The position numbers and the translations under genes are program-made. This document shows, one piece after another, positions 19,646 through 29,286 of a stretch of 64,000 nt of DNA (positions within the stretch are counted from its first letter, which is position 1; every line of letters begins with the position of its first letter). Origin of the DNA: Sporosarcina sp. BI001-red. GTDB taxonomy: Bacteria > Bacillota > Bacilli > Bacillales_A > Planococcaceae. The notes under the pieces are model-generated. The model did not search any database and was not told where the DNA came from. It was given only the letters and a program-made list of their open reading frames with translations. The stretch lies in contig NZ_QQAK01000012.1 of NCBI RefSeq assembly GCF_003384035.1, positions 359,691 through 423,690 of the forward strand, read 5' to 3'.

Positions 19646-19678
19646 AAACCTCTTGTTCCCTAAGGGAACAAGAGGTTT
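19646..19678. terminator. Terminator of the ymfF-ymfH operon
   Basis: 15-bp stem AAACCTCTTGTTCCC/GGGAACAAGAGGTTT with a very short loop; A- and T-tracts make it bidirectional. Confidence 0.85.
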
Positions 19679-19682
19679 ATAG

Positions 19683-20966
19683 TTATTCTGGCATGATGTT
19701 GCAAACTGTTAAGCGCTCTTCTTCGATCCAAGAAGAAAGAAATGACTTCCAATCGCTTAGAGTCAGTTGCTGTATCGATGGAATTATTTCAAAGTAAGAT
19801 AACGCACGATTACGATACCAAATCATACCTTGTGCATTATTTTCAATCGAATTCATACGTCGCAAGGTTTTACCAATTGTTCGCTTTTTCAAGCGTTCGA
19901 ACTGTTGTTCTTCTATTTCAGCGGTAGCTAAGGACTTCAACTGTGTCTTAATCTGGTCAGCAAGTTGTTCAGGATGAGCAGAATTACTGCCGATCATTGA
20001 GAATCCGAAGGTTTTATCAATCACCGATGTAAACATAAATGATGAATCTATTAGCTCCGAATCAGCAAGTTCTTGATAGAACTTACCGCTCCTACTATAA
20101 AAGTAATCGAGGGTCATACTCGTCAATAGTTTACGGATCCCAAGTTCTTTTGCTGGAATCTGGCCGACATACTCCTTAATTCCTATCATCACTTTAGGAA
20201 CACTTACATTCATATGTTGGGTACGTTGTGATTCATGGACTTCTTTCTGTTCGTTTGGATATACACGAGTAAATGGACCGATTTCAGGGAACTTTTTCAA
20301 CTCCTGATTGTTACGGATTGCAGTCATCATTTCCTCAGTATCAAAATTACCTGAAATAGCAAGCGTCATATTTGTTGGATGATAAAACGTCTCGTACGCT
20401 GTTAGTAATTGTTCTTTCGTCATATTATTAATTGACTCAAGTGTACCTAGTACTTCGTTTCGAACAGGATGTTTTGCAAACAAAGATTCTTGGACAGCTA
20501 GGTAGATACGTTGTTCAGGTATGTCAGCATACATTTGATACTCTTGACTAATAATCCCTTTTTCTTTGTTTACAGTTTCATCTGTCAAAAAGGGGTCTTG
20601 CACAAAATTCAAAAGTAACTCGACATTTTCAACTTCGTTTCCAACAGTTGTAAAATAATAAGAGGTTTCAGAGTCGTTTGTATACGCATTCACATCAGAA
20701 CCAAGCTTACCAAATTCCGCGTATACATCGTGATCGCCTTTATCAAAAAGCTTATGTTCCAAATAATGAGCAGTTCCTGATGGAATCTGAACAGCTTCCG
20801 TCTCATTGTAAGGAATGAATTCTAAATCCGCACCACCAAAATCTGCGGTGAAAATACCGAACGTTTTGCTTAGCGTCTTTTTAGGGATTAAGATGACATT
20901 TAATCCATTTAGCAATTGTTCCGTATACACTACTTCATCAATTGTTGTGAAATCCAATTTCTCCAT
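19683..20966 (-). CDS. ymfH: M16-family zinc peptidase, YmfH type
   Basis: 427 residues. The inverted zinc site HxxEH is HYLEH at residues 67-71, as in active pitrilysin-type peptidases; the second part of the site follows near ETSYYF and the downstream glutamate. Start and stop overlap with the upstream gene as TAATG, so the two products are probably made together and form a dimer of an active and an inactive subunit. Substrates are not known. Confidence 0.88.
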   Translation of the reverse strand: MEKLDFTTIDEVVYTEQLLNGLNVILIPKKTLSKTFGIFTADFGGADLEFIPYNETEAVQIPSGTAHYLEHKLFDKGDHDVYAEFGKLGSDVNAYTNDSETSYYFTTVGNEVENVELLLNFVQDPFLTDETVNKEKGIISQEYQMYADIPEQRIYLAVQESLFAKHPVRNEVLGTLESINNMTKEQLLTAYETFYHPTNMTLAISGNFDTEEMMTAIRNNQELKKFPEIGPFTRVYPNEQKEVHESQRTQHMNVSVPKVMIGIKEYVGQIPAKELGIRKLLTSMTLDYFYSRSGKFYQELADSELIDSSFMFTSVIDKTFGFSMIGSNSAHPEQLADQIKTQLKSLATAEIEEQQFERLKKRTIGKTLRRMNSIENNAQGMIWYRNRALSYFEIIPSIQQLTLSDWKSFLSSWIEEERLTVCNIMPE

Positions 20967-22261
20967 TATTCTTCCCCCTTACTCGTTAAGAAGAACGTCG
21001 TATCACGCTCTAACTTACTCGTAGCTCTTTGAATATCATCACGAGTAATAGATTTAAACTTTTCTATCATGTCTTGTGGTGATTTAGATGTGCCCGTTAA
21101 GATTTTCTGATATTCAGTAGAAATAATTCCACCGATACCATCCAACGCCTGCTGATAGCTACCGATCATCATGGCTTTAGTATCTTCAAGAACTTCATCG
21201 GAGAATGTACCGGCCTTTAAAATCGCCACTTGTTCGTCGATGATTTTAACCGTCTTCTCATAATCTTTTGGAGCGATTCCACAGAAGATGATCATCTTAT
21301 CACTGTATAAATCTAAATCCGCACCAACGTAGTAGGCTAAACTATGCTGTTCTCGAACAGTTGTAAACAGTAAAGAACCCGCATGTCCACCAAGAATCAT
21401 ACTTCCGATCATTAGTGCTTCAAAATCCTCATCCGTAAAGATGGTTTGAGTCCGATATCCGATGTGCAACTTTGCTTGCTGGATTTCATCCGTCTCACGA
21501 ATAGTTTTAGCGGTCTCTACTAACTTTACTTCACTCGGTAATGCTGCGCCTCCACGTAAACGCTTTTCACTTCCAACCGGTACTCCGGACAGAACCGTTC
21601 CAATAAGTTCTTTTGTTTCTTCAGGATTAACATCACCTGCTACGAATACGTCAATTCTAGCTGTTTCCAAAAGAGTTTTGTAAGTAGCATAAAGTCCAGC
21701 CTCAGTAATCGAATCAATGTCTTCTAAATAACCACTTGGGTGAATTGAATACAGTTCCCCGATTGCCATTTCATCTATTAAGCGCTCGCCTGCATATGAT
21801 GATTTATCATCTTTACTAGCTTTAAGGTTTTTTCGTAACTTCTCTTTTTCTTGAGCAACTGTATGTTTGTCGAATCCATCTTGACTTATTTTCGGATTGA
21901 ACAACAACTCGTTCAGAAAACCAAAAATGTTTTCCTCAAGACTATTTTCGTTTTCAATAAACCGTTCGTTTGCAAATTCTATTTGAACCGTCAGAATGTG
22001 ACAGTTACCTGAGACACTTTGGTATAGGAGAAGTGATGCTCCATATAAATCATCTAGCTCATCCTGTATTGCAGCAGCTGTTGGAAAACGTTTAGTACCC
22101 GCTCTCAAAACTCCCGGCAGTAAATTCCTTTCCGTTATTGTAGCCCGATCTACTAACGTTTGAAATTTCAATTCTACAGTTACTGTTTTGAAGTTTTTGT
22201 TTTCTATTACATGAACGTTCAAATTATTCATAGTGGCATCAGCCGATTTAAGTAAACTCAT
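20966..22261 (-). CDS. ymfF: M16-family protein without the zinc motif, YmfF type
   Basis: 431 residues. It aligns in layout with M16 peptidases (N-terminal LLPGVLRAGTKRFPTAAAIQ, glycine-rich SMILGGHAGSLLFTTVREQH in the second half), but the HxxEH motif is missing at the expected place. By analogy with other M16 pairs it is the non-catalytic partner of YmfH, encoded directly upstream with overlapping codons. In B. subtilis ymfF and ymfH are also adjacent. Confidence 0.85.
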   Translation of the reverse strand: MSLLKSADATMNNLNVHVIENKNFKTVTVELKFQTLVDRATITERNLLPGVLRAGTKRFPTAAAIQDELDDLYGASLLLYQSVSGNCHILTVQIEFANERFIENENSLEENIFGFLNELLFNPKISQDGFDKHTVAQEKEKLRKNLKASKDDKSSYAGERLIDEMAIGELYSIHPSGYLEDIDSITEAGLYATYKTLLETARIDVFVAGDVNPEETKELIGTVLSGVPVGSEKRLRGGAALPSEVKLVETAKTIRETDEIQQAKLHIGYRTQTIFTDEDFEALMIGSMILGGHAGSLLFTTVREQHSLAYYVGADLDLYSDKMIIFCGIAPKDYEKTVKIIDEQVAILKAGTFSDEVLEDTKAMMIGSYQQALDGIGGIISTEYQKILTGTSKSPQDMIEKFKSITRDDIQRATSKLERDTTFFLTSKGEE

Positions 22262-22293
22262 TTTTGTGCCTCCCTTTCAATTTTCCCTCAATA

Positions 22294-22335
22294 AATCTTA
22301 GGCATAGTCTGGTTATGTGGACTATGCCTGAGATT
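22294..22335 (-). terminator. Hairpin after the lipoprotein gene
   Basis: 16-bp stem with one G-U or mismatch (22294-22309 with 22320-22335), 7 bp after the lipoprotein stop. The U-tract is weak, so termination efficiency is uncertain. Confidence 0.5.
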
Positions 22336-22342
22336 AACCTAT

Positions 22343-22858
22343 TTATTCCTGATTGAAGTCATTTTTCATCACGTCATATATTTTATCGTGATCTGGATGT
22401 CCATCAGCGATGAAGTATAAGAAATCATCTTTTGCTTCCATTGGAATTTGACCAGATTGTCCTTCAAATTCCATTGTGACTTCGCCTTTGTCTTTTGCTG
22501 ATTTCAAGTTTTCACTGTCTGATTTCATCATGTAAACTTGGAAAGGAAGCATATCTTCACCATTAATGACAACATTCATTACTTGTGTTGTACCATCGAT
22601 GTCAGCAAATCCAGAAGTTTTCTCGCCCACTTCAAGCCCCTCTGCTTCAAGCAGTTCGATTATTTTATCGAAATTAGGATCTGTCGGATCTACGTCTTCA
22701 GAACTAGCTTCTCCATCTCCTTCAGTTGCACCGGGTTCTGATGCCTCTGTCTCTGGTTTTGTAGTTTTGTCTTTTGAAGTATCATCTCCACAAGCAGCTA
22801 ATGCTCCCGCAACAATCATCATCATCAACACTAAAAATGCTTTTTTCATTTTTTCCAT
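22343..22858 (-). CDS. Small lipoprotein of unknown function
   Basis: 171 residues. Signal peptide with lipobox LAAC (MKKAFLVLMMMIVAGALAACGDD), then a Thr/Glu/Ser-rich linker of about 45 residues and a compact C-terminal domain (ELLEAEGLEVGEKTSGFADIDG ... IYDVMKNDF). I do not recognise the domain. I start it at the ATG at 22858, 8 bp after AAAAGGGG; longer in-frame starts would run into the ABC transporter gene. It is the last gene downstream of the ABC exporter pair. Confidence 0.75.
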   Translation of the reverse strand: MEKMKKAFLVLMMMIVAGALAACGDDTSKDKTTKPETEASEPGATEGDGEASSEDVDPTDPNFDKIIELLEAEGLEVGEKTSGFADIDGTTQVMNVVINGEDMLPFQVYMMKSDSENLKSAKDKGEVTMEFEGQSGQIPMEAKDDFLYFIADGHPDHDKIYDVMKNDFNQE

Positions 22859-22889
22859 TTTAAGCACCCCTTTTTCTATTTTTAATTCA

Positions 22890-24644
22890 TCAAGTAGCCG
22901 ACAACATTTGGTTCTTTTCGTTTTGAATCTCAATTAAGTTTCCATATAATTCATTCGTTTGCATCAATTCTACATGTGTTCCAGATGCTTCCACCTGACC
23001 ATTGTTCACAACAATAATATGATCCATTTGTTTCATAGTTCGTAAATTATGACTAATCAGGGCAGTTGTTCTTCCCTTCATAAGCAATCTAAGTGCGCGA
23101 TTGATATCATGTTCACTTTGAGCATCCAGGCTTGCCATAGCCTCATCTAACAGCAAATATTCAGGATCCATGACGAACGCACGTGCAATTGCGATTCGTT
23201 GACGTTGACCACCAGAAAGTTTCGTACCAAATTCTCCGACATCTTTATCAAGTCCTTCGGGGAATTCTTTAATGAATTCTTCTGCTGATGCATGTCTTGC
23301 AGCAAGCCAAACAATTTCGTCATCGACTTCTTCATGAATTCCATAAAGAATATTTTCCCGGATGGTACCGGATAGCAACGGAGCATTTTGTGACACATAG
23401 GCAATACCTGCTCGCCATTCATCCAGATGAACTTTGTCTGCTGGAGTTGTACCGATAAGTACACGGCCAACATTTGGTTCATACAATCGTTCTAGCATGC
23501 CAAAAATGGTAGACTTCCCACCGCCACTTGGACCAACAATTGCTGTTAGTTTTCCTTTTGGAATGGTTAGATTGACATTATTCAAGGCAAGCCGTTGGTC
23601 ATAGCTGAACGAAACATTCTCCAGCGTCAAATCTGCATTTGGTTGTGTAGCTTTCTCGTTGAACGTATACGTCCTTTCAAGCTGTTCTTCACCTGCTTCT
23701 TGAATTTTTGCAATTTCTTCAGAAGCACCTTTAGCTTGTTTCACCGTTTGCCAGAACATTCCATACCTCAACACATTATTGTGTATAAACTGTACATACA
23801 AGTAGAACGAAATAACTTGACTGACTTTCATGTCCCCTTTGGAAACCAAATATCCACCGTAGACAAGAACCGTACCTACTACAATTGCTTGTACGCTTTG
23901 CATAAGAGGTTCAGCGAAAAGGTCAACAAAAGCACGTTTCTTATCCGCTGTATATTGGTTTTCAATGACTCTGCTCGATTTTTCGAATTCAAAGTCTTCC
24001 TTACCGAACGTTTTGATAAGTCTAATTTTAGGGAGACGTTCTGCGAAAAATGCGGTCATATTGGACAGTTGACTTTGCACGCCGTGTTGAGTCCTCTGTG
24101 TAAAGTGTCCAACCACGATAGATACAATAATAATGTAGGGAATGACCGGTAACAAAGCAAGTGTCAATTTGACATTCATAGTGTACATGATGACAAACGA
24201 TCCAACCAAACTGTAAGTTGTGTTGAACAGACTAGTGAAATCTGAAATAGCACTATCGATATATGCAGGATCTAGTGTTACACGACTTATCATATTCAAT
24301 GACTTATTATCCCGATATTCTTTCATCGGCAATCGAATTAGCTTCGGCCAGATAACTCGCTGGATATTCCTTTTCGTAATTGGGCTAGTCAAGAAAACAA
24401 AAAGGGATGAAATCGTTACAAGAACTACACTGGCAATATTCATGTACACATATTTCCAAACAATTGCTTTATCAAAAATGTTCCCTTCCATAATCTGTTG
24501 AATGACAATAGGCATACTAAGCAAGAGTGTTGTCGTTCCTAAAGAAGCAACTATTTGAAAAATGTAGAGATGCCAAGGCAGTTTGGCTGTTCGAATTAGA
24601 TGGAAGAATTCTCCCCAAGAGCTTCTGCGTTTCAGATCATTCAT
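22890..24644 (-). CDS. ABC exporter half-transporter (second of pair)
   Basis: 584 residues. A six-helix transmembrane domain (about 20-320) is fused to an ATPase with Walker A GPSGGGKSTIFG, Q-loop YVSQNAPL, signature [16 protein letters not shown] and Walker B YLLLDEAMASLD including the catalytic Glu. Multidrug/lipid exporter type. It lies 33 bp downstream of a second half-transporter, suggesting a heterodimer; both ATPase sites look intact, unlike the degenerate-site heterodimers. Substrate unknown. Confidence 0.9.
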   Translation of the reverse strand: MNDLKRRSSWGEFFHLIRTAKLPWHLYIFQIVASLGTTTLLLSMPIVIQQIMEGNIFDKAIVWKYVYMNIASVVLVTISSLFVFLTSPITKRNIQRVIWPKLIRLPMKEYRDNKSLNMISRVTLDPAYIDSAISDFTSLFNTTYSLVGSFVIMYTMNVKLTLALLPVIPYIIIVSIVVGHFTQRTQHGVQSQLSNMTAFFAERLPKIRLIKTFGKEDFEFEKSSRVIENQYTADKKRAFVDLFAEPLMQSVQAIVVGTVLVYGGYLVSKGDMKVSQVISFYLYVQFIHNNVLRYGMFWQTVKQAKGASEEIAKIQEAGEEQLERTYTFNEKATQPNADLTLENVSFSYDQRLALNNVNLTIPKGKLTAIVGPSGGGKSTIFGMLERLYEPNVGRVLIGTTPADKVHLDEWRAGIAYVSQNAPLLSGTIRENILYGIHEEVDDEIVWLAARHASAEEFIKEFPEGLDKDVGEFGTKLSGGQRQRIAIARAFVMDPEYLLLDEAMASLDAQSEHDINRALRLLMKGRTTALISHNLRTMKQMDHIIVVNNGQVEASGTHVELMQTNELYGNLIEIQNEKNQMLSAT

Positions 24645-24677
24645 TGCTGATTCCCCCGTTCTTTCTACAAGCAGTCA

Positions 24678-26444
24678 TCAGCCCTCAGTTGTATTATTTA
24701 AAAACTCAACAAACTGTCTATATAGTTCACTTTCTTTTAGTACTTCTTCATGTGAACCTGTTGTTTCCACTTTTCCTTCATTCAATAGAATAATTTGGTC
24801 TGCATTCCGGATGATCGAAAGGTCGTGAGCCACAACGACAGCTGTTCTTCCTTCCATCAAGACATTCATAGCTGCCTGTACTGCTTTTTCAGACTGGACG
24901 TCTAGACTTGCCATTGCTTCATCTAGCAATAAGAAATCTGAGTTCCTCAAAAATGCCCGAGCAATTGCAACACGCTGACGTTGTCCCCCGGATAGGCTAG
25001 AACCCCCTTCACCTACAGGAGCATCAAATTTTTCTGGTTGTTCGTTTATGAAACCTAAAATATTGGCATTTTCTGCAGCTTGTACGAGCTCAGATTCAGT
25101 TACCTCACGTTCAAGTCCATAAACAATATTCTCCCGGATTGACCCAGCAAATAAGGGACTATCTTGTGCGACATAGCTGAAGAGACCACGCCAGCTATCT
25201 AAGTGGAATTTCTCGACTGGAGTGTCACCAAACAGGATCTGCCCATCATTTGGATGATACAGTTGTTGGAGTAAGGATAATATGGTGGACTTTCCACCTC
25301 CACTAGGTCCAACAATAGCTGTCACTTGACCATACGGTATTTTAAATGAAACATCGTCAAGAACGAGCTTGTCACCATATGCAAACGTTAGATGATCAAA
25401 TTCAAGATCTAGCTGATTGTTATGGACTTCCTGTTCACGATGATATTGCTCTAGATCATTTTCAACAAGATGAGCAATTCTAGATGTCGCGCCCTGGCTT
25501 TGTTTAATTTGCGTGTACATGACACCAAACGTTTCCAACATCCCAAAATACATCCCAACGTACATGAAGAATGCAATCCAGATTTGAAGCGTGATAGTTC
25601 CTTGAGTCACTAAGTAAATTCCGAATATTATGACAAATAACTCCATAAATAGATTCAAGAGACTAGTTAATGGTGTATTCACCCAGGTAGTCAACGAGCG
25701 TTTCATATTCGCTTTATAATACAACTGAATATTGTCTTTTCCTCTATTGGTTTCTTTCTTTTCATTCGCAAATGATTTGATTAGCGGAATACTTACGAGC
25801 AATTCCGAAAGAAACTGAGTCAAACCGGCAAGTCGATTCTGCGTATATTTATGTGTTCGATAATTCCATTTCCCGTAAAAGATAATGGCGATTACATAAA
25901 CCGGTGAATACAAAACTAACCCAGCACTTAAGCGCCAATCATAGTCATACAGAACTTTGGCAATGTATACTGTTCCGTAAACCATACCAACAAGTGCAGG
26001 TAAAAGACCGGAAATGACTGCACTGATTTGAGAAGTATCGTTAACGGTACGGCTTACCATTTCGTTCGGTTTTACGGTGTCATAAAGTTTAATCGGCGAA
26101 CGCATCAGACGATTCCAGATTAGCTTCCGATAACGGATGTCAATCTTATACGATGTGATTTTTCCAATGTATCGAATTATTCCAGAAAACAGAACCCGTA
26201 CAACAATCACAACAACAACACCTGTAATAACTGTGGATGTAATTACTCCCGATGCAACTTGTGCTGTATATGCTGGTAGTAACAAACCTAATGTTATATC
26301 TGCAATATTGAGTGCCGTTAGAAGTCCAAGCCAGAACCATGGAAGCCTGGTTTTAAAAAGGAGTCGTATATACGATCTCCACATGCCTCTCTCCTGCTGG
26401 CGCCGGATATCTCGTTTCACGCTCTTTTGAGTTGCCGTCACCAA
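24678..26444 (-). CDS. ABC exporter half-transporter (first of pair)
   Basis: 588 residues. Transmembrane domain then ATPase with Walker A GPSGGGKSTILS, YVAQDSPLFAGSI, signature SLSGGQRQRVAIARAF and Walker B FLLLDEAMASLD. The start is uncertain: TTG at 26444 lies 12 bp after AGGGG, while an ATG at 26384 (MWRSYIRLLF) follows AGGAGA at good spacing and may be the true start. It is directly downstream of the thioredoxin gene and pairs with the next half-transporter. Confidence 0.88.
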   Translation of the reverse strand: MVTATQKSVKRDIRRQQERGMWRSYIRLLFKTRLPWFWLGLLTALNIADITLGLLLPAYTAQVASGVITSTVITGVVVVIVVRVLFSGIIRYIGKITSYKIDIRYRKLIWNRLMRSPIKLYDTVKPNEMVSRTVNDTSQISAVISGLLPALVGMVYGTVYIAKVLYDYDWRLSAGLVLYSPVYVIAIIFYGKWNYRTHKYTQNRLAGLTQFLSELLVSIPLIKSFANEKKETNRGKDNIQLYYKANMKRSLTTWVNTPLTSLLNLFMELFVIIFGIYLVTQGTITLQIWIAFFMYVGMYFGMLETFGVMYTQIKQSQGATSRIAHLVENDLEQYHREQEVHNNQLDLEFDHLTFAYGDKLVLDDVSFKIPYGQVTAIVGPSGGGKSTILSLLQQLYHPNDGQILFGDTPVEKFHLDSWRGLFSYVAQDSPLFAGSIRENIVYGLEREVTESELVQAAENANILGFINEQPEKFDAPVGEGGSSLSGGQRQRVAIARAFLRNSDFLLLDEAMASLDVQSEKAVQAAMNVLMEGRTAVVVAHDLSIIRNADQIILLNEGKVETTGSHEEVLKESELYRQFVEFLNNTTEG

Positions 26445-26480
26445 GATGGTTCACTTCCCCTCATTAAAAGTACATTGTTG

Positions 26481-26822
26481 TTACAGTACTTGCTGAACTC
26501 TTCGTTCAATCTCTTCTTGATCATAAATTCCAAGGATGTTGTCAACAGCTTTTCCATCTTTTACAATAACAATTGTCGGGAAGCCCATAACATCATATGT
26601 CTTGACATGATCGTTAGCTTCGTTCATCAAATCATCCAAATCCACGTTGTGCTGAATAATTTTCAATTTACCAGTATATTTCTCGTCAATGTCCTTTAAG
26701 ATTGGAACAATCAATTCACACGGCCCACAACCGTCTGTTGTAAAATCAATAACTACTGGTACTTTACTGTTTAATACCTCATTATTAAAGTCCTCTTTGC
26801 TTACTTGTCGTAATTCTCCCAT
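26481..26822 (-). CDS. Thioredoxin-family protein
   Basis: 113 residues with the active site CGPC at residues 32-35 (TTDGCGPCELIV) and the cis-proline segment VMGFPTIVIVKDG. A Gly-Asp-type residue replaces the usual Trp before the active site (DGCGPC rather than WCGPC), so the redox potential may differ from TrxA. It starts after TTGGAGGAATTG. It lies immediately upstream of the two ABC exporter genes on the same strand, so it could be co-transcribed with them. Confidence 0.9.
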   Translation of the reverse strand: MGELRQVSKEDFNNEVLNSKVPVVIDFTTDGCGPCELIVPILKDIDEKYTGKLKIIQHNVDLDDLMNEANDHVKTYDVMGFPTIVIVKDGKAVDNILGIYDQEEIERRVQQVL

Positions 26823-26984
26823 TTCAATTCCTCCAATTAGTAAATATTAGTAAACCAATCTTTCAAACTTTCTGAATACTAACGTTAGTTTACGTCTAGA
26901 ATGTCTGTAATTCAATACTTCCTGCATACCTTGGTAGATTTATAGCTTATAATGTCCTAAATCATGTCGATTTTGTCCGTGATA

Positions 26985-27020
26985 TAAAAAAACAGCCTTG
27001 TCGATTGTTGGACAAGGCTG
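26985..27020 (-). terminator. Terminator of the marR-MFS operon
   Basis: 10-bp stem CAGCCTTGTC/GACAAGGCTG (26993-27002, 27011-27020); on the minus strand it is followed by seven T. Confidence 0.9.
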
Positions 27021-27036
27021 CAACTTAATATTCTAG

Positions 27037-28647
27037 TTACTTTTCATTCTCAATTTTCTTATGTGATGGATCATTTGCCGAGACAAGTGGAATCGCACGT
27101 AAAAATATCGCCACGATTGCCCCCAACACCATGATACAAGCTGCTACAAAGAAAGTGGTCGTCAGTGCTTCGCTGAAAACTCCTTTAACTGTTCCAACAA
27201 GTTGTTCTGCAATTGGTTGAATATCGGCTGGTAAACTCGCTTTTACTTGTTCAAGTCTTGGGGTATCTAACAAGATTTCTGGATTCATAAGTTGCCCAAT
27301 CTTCCCTGCTTCTTCAGGTGGTAAATTAGATAATCCACCGTCCGTTTGTCCGGAAAATGCGGAAGTCATTTTTTTCATCATAACAGAACTCATCACGGCA
27401 CCGAATATGCCGATTCCGATTGTGTTCCCAAGTGATCGGAACAACTGTGAGGAGGCAGAGGCAACACCAAGTTGCCTTAGGCTGACAGCATTTTGGACAG
27501 TGAGTGAAAATACCGGCATGCTCAAACCGAGACCAATCCCTACGATACACAAATACAAGATTATCAACGCAACTGATGTATTGATAGAAATGAAGCTCAT
27601 CAAGAAGATGCCAATGGATCCAATGGCTAATCCAATGATGGCCAGCCCTTTATATCTACCCGTTTTCGTCATAAAGCCTCCGGCGAAAGTCGTTGCAAAC
27701 ACCATTGTAATCGACATCGGCATCATAATATATCCAGATCCACTAGGAGAAATGCCTTTTACACCTTGGATGAAGAACGGCGTATAAATCATGATCCCCA
27801 TCATACCCGCACCTAATAAAAACCCAGCGATATTGGACATGGTAACAATGTCATTTTTAAATAGTGAAAGCGGCAAGACTGGTGTTTTCACTTTGCTTTC
27901 AGTAATAATGAACGCAATTAACGCTAGAACGGTCACTACAAAGAGTCCAATGATCTGCCAAGAGGACCATCCGTATTTGCCTACACCTTCACCCGCCAAG
28001 CTGAATGCGAGCAAGAGAGAAACAATCGTAACCGTTAAAAATAGAGATCCGAAGTAATCGATGGACTCTCCTTCTCTTTTGGCAACTTTCGGGAACAGTT
28101 TTGCAATTAATACAAAAGCCACTAAGCCGAGGGGTAAGAAAATCCAGAAGACCCAATGCCAATCGAGGTGATCAACAATGTATCCTCCCATCAAAGGTCC
28201 AAGGACACTAGAAACCCCGAAGATTCCACTCATTGCCCCCGTCCATTTCGCCCGTTCTCTTGGTAAATATAAATCCCCAACAGCAGTAAACGCGGTAGAC
28301 ATAATGACACCGCCACCGATACCTGTAATCCCTCTGAAAATAATAAGTTGGAAAATCGTTGAAGAGAATCCTGACAGGAATGCACCGACCATGAAGATTG
28401 CGATGCCCGCTAGTAGAAACGGTTTTCTTCCGTAAATATCAGACAGTTTCCCTACTAGGATTGTCGCAACCGCCATTGTTAGCAAATAAATCGTAATGAC
28501 CCACGTGTAATAATCCATGCCTCCCAGTCGTGAAATAATTCTAGGCATAGCAACACCAATAATCGTTTGGTTGATAGCAGAGAAAAACATCGCCGTCATA
28601 ATCGCAATCATGATCGTCACTTTTTGTTTTGCAGTTAAGTGGTTCAT
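27037..28647 (-). CDS. 14-TM MFS multidrug exporter (DHA2, EmrB/QacA type)
   Basis: 536 residues, 14 hydrophobic helices. Motif A is GKLSDIYGRKP after helix 2, and the antiporter motif C region is GVSSVLGPLMGGYIVD. A long extracytoplasmic loop before the last helix (residues about 430-490) is typical of DHA2 drug:H+ antiporters. The start codon overlaps the marR stop (TAATG), making a tight two-gene unit under MarR control. Substrates cannot be named. Confidence 0.93.
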   Translation of the reverse strand: MNHLTAKQKVTIMIAIMTAMFFSAINQTIIGVAMPRIISRLGGMDYYTWVITIYLLTMAVATILVGKLSDIYGRKPFLLAGIAIFMVGAFLSGFSSTIFQLIIFRGITGIGGGVIMSTAFTAVGDLYLPRERAKWTGAMSGIFGVSSVLGPLMGGYIVDHLDWHWVFWIFLPLGLVAFVLIAKLFPKVAKREGESIDYFGSLFLTVTIVSLLLAFSLAGEGVGKYGWSSWQIIGLFVVTVLALIAFIITESKVKTPVLPLSLFKNDIVTMSNIAGFLLGAGMMGIMIYTPFFIQGVKGISPSGSGYIMMPMSITMVFATTFAGGFMTKTGRYKGLAIIGLAIGSIGIFLMSFISINTSVALIILYLCIVGIGLGLSMPVFSLTVQNAVSLRQLGVASASSQLFRSLGNTIGIGIFGAVMSSVMMKKMTSAFSGQTDGGLSNLPPEEAGKIGQLMNPEILLDTPRLEQVKASLPADIQPIAEQLVGTVKGVFSEALTTTFFVAACIMVLGAIVAIFLRAIPLVSANDPSHKKIENEK

Positions 28648-29096
28648 TACTCATTTCCTTTCATAATAGATATATTGACAGCTGCCTGTTCAAAGACCTC
28701 TATCATCATCGGCAATTGACCTTCATCAAGATGACTGAACGCTTCGGACATTTTCGTTCTTCCTACTGCGCGCAATTGCTGCAGCATTTCTCTACCCTCG
28801 TCAGTAATCGCAAGGTGTACAATGCGCCGATCAGATTCGTCTCGAATTCGAGTGACGTATCCATGGTTCATCAATTTATCAGACGCAGCTGTCACGGCAC
28901 CAGCAGTCAATCCTAGAATTTGTGCGAGCTCCGACATTTTAAGTGGGCCTTTTCGCGCTAATGTAAATACTAGATGAGACTGTGAACCCGGCAGATGCTC
29001 TTCGAAAACTTGTTTCCACATCCTCCCCATTTCCCGCGTCACATTCCAGAATAATTCTTCAAACCTAACAAAATCCGTTTTGTTCCGTTCAGACAT
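28647..29096 (-). CDS. MarR-family transcriptional regulator
   Basis: 149 residues with a winged helix-turn-helix: KMSELAQILGLTAGAVTAAS is the recognition region and RDESDRRIVHLAITDEGREM the wing. It probably represses its own operon with the drug exporter and is released by exporter substrates, as for many MarR/MFS pairs. A palindrome sits on the predicted transcription start 40-60 bp upstream. The ligand is unknown. Confidence 0.93.
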   Translation of the reverse strand: MSERNKTDFVRFEELFWNVTREMGRMWKQVFEEHLPGSQSHLVFTLARKGPLKMSELAQILGLTAGAVTAASDKLMNHGYVTRIRDESDRRIVHLAITDEGREMLQQLRAVGRTKMSEAFSHLDEGQLPMMIEVFEQAAVNISIMKGNE

Positions 29097-29131
29097 AGTG
29101 TTCTACCTCCCAACAAATTTACTTCACCTGT

Positions 29132-29158
29132 TAAATACTTTAATCATTGAAGTATTTA
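29132..29158. promoter_or_regulatory. Probable MarR operator
   Basis: Inverted repeat with 9-bp arms TAAATACTT and AAGTATTTA separated by 9 bp. It begins immediately after the -10 box of the marR promoter and so covers the transcription start. Assignment to this MarR protein is by position. Confidence 0.65.
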
Positions 29159-29160
29159 CT

Positions 29161-29189
29161 AGTATAAGTTCCAGTTTAGCCTGCGTCAA
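29161..29189 (-). promoter_or_regulatory. SigA-type promoter of marR-MFS
   Basis: On the minus strand TTGACG (29184-29189) and TATACT (29161-29166), 17-bp spacer. Confidence 0.75.
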
Positions 29190-29286
29190 GCATTCAAGAG
29201 GCTTTCAATGGAAAAGATAGTGAGTAAGCGGTATGATATAAACATTAGAGTCTACTACATCGTATTATGGAAAGAAGGATTTTGAC

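Noticed and set aside
22566..22937. Plus-strand ORF antisense to the lipoprotein gene
   Set aside because: Ser/Pro-rich shadow of the acidic linker; no ribosome binding site.
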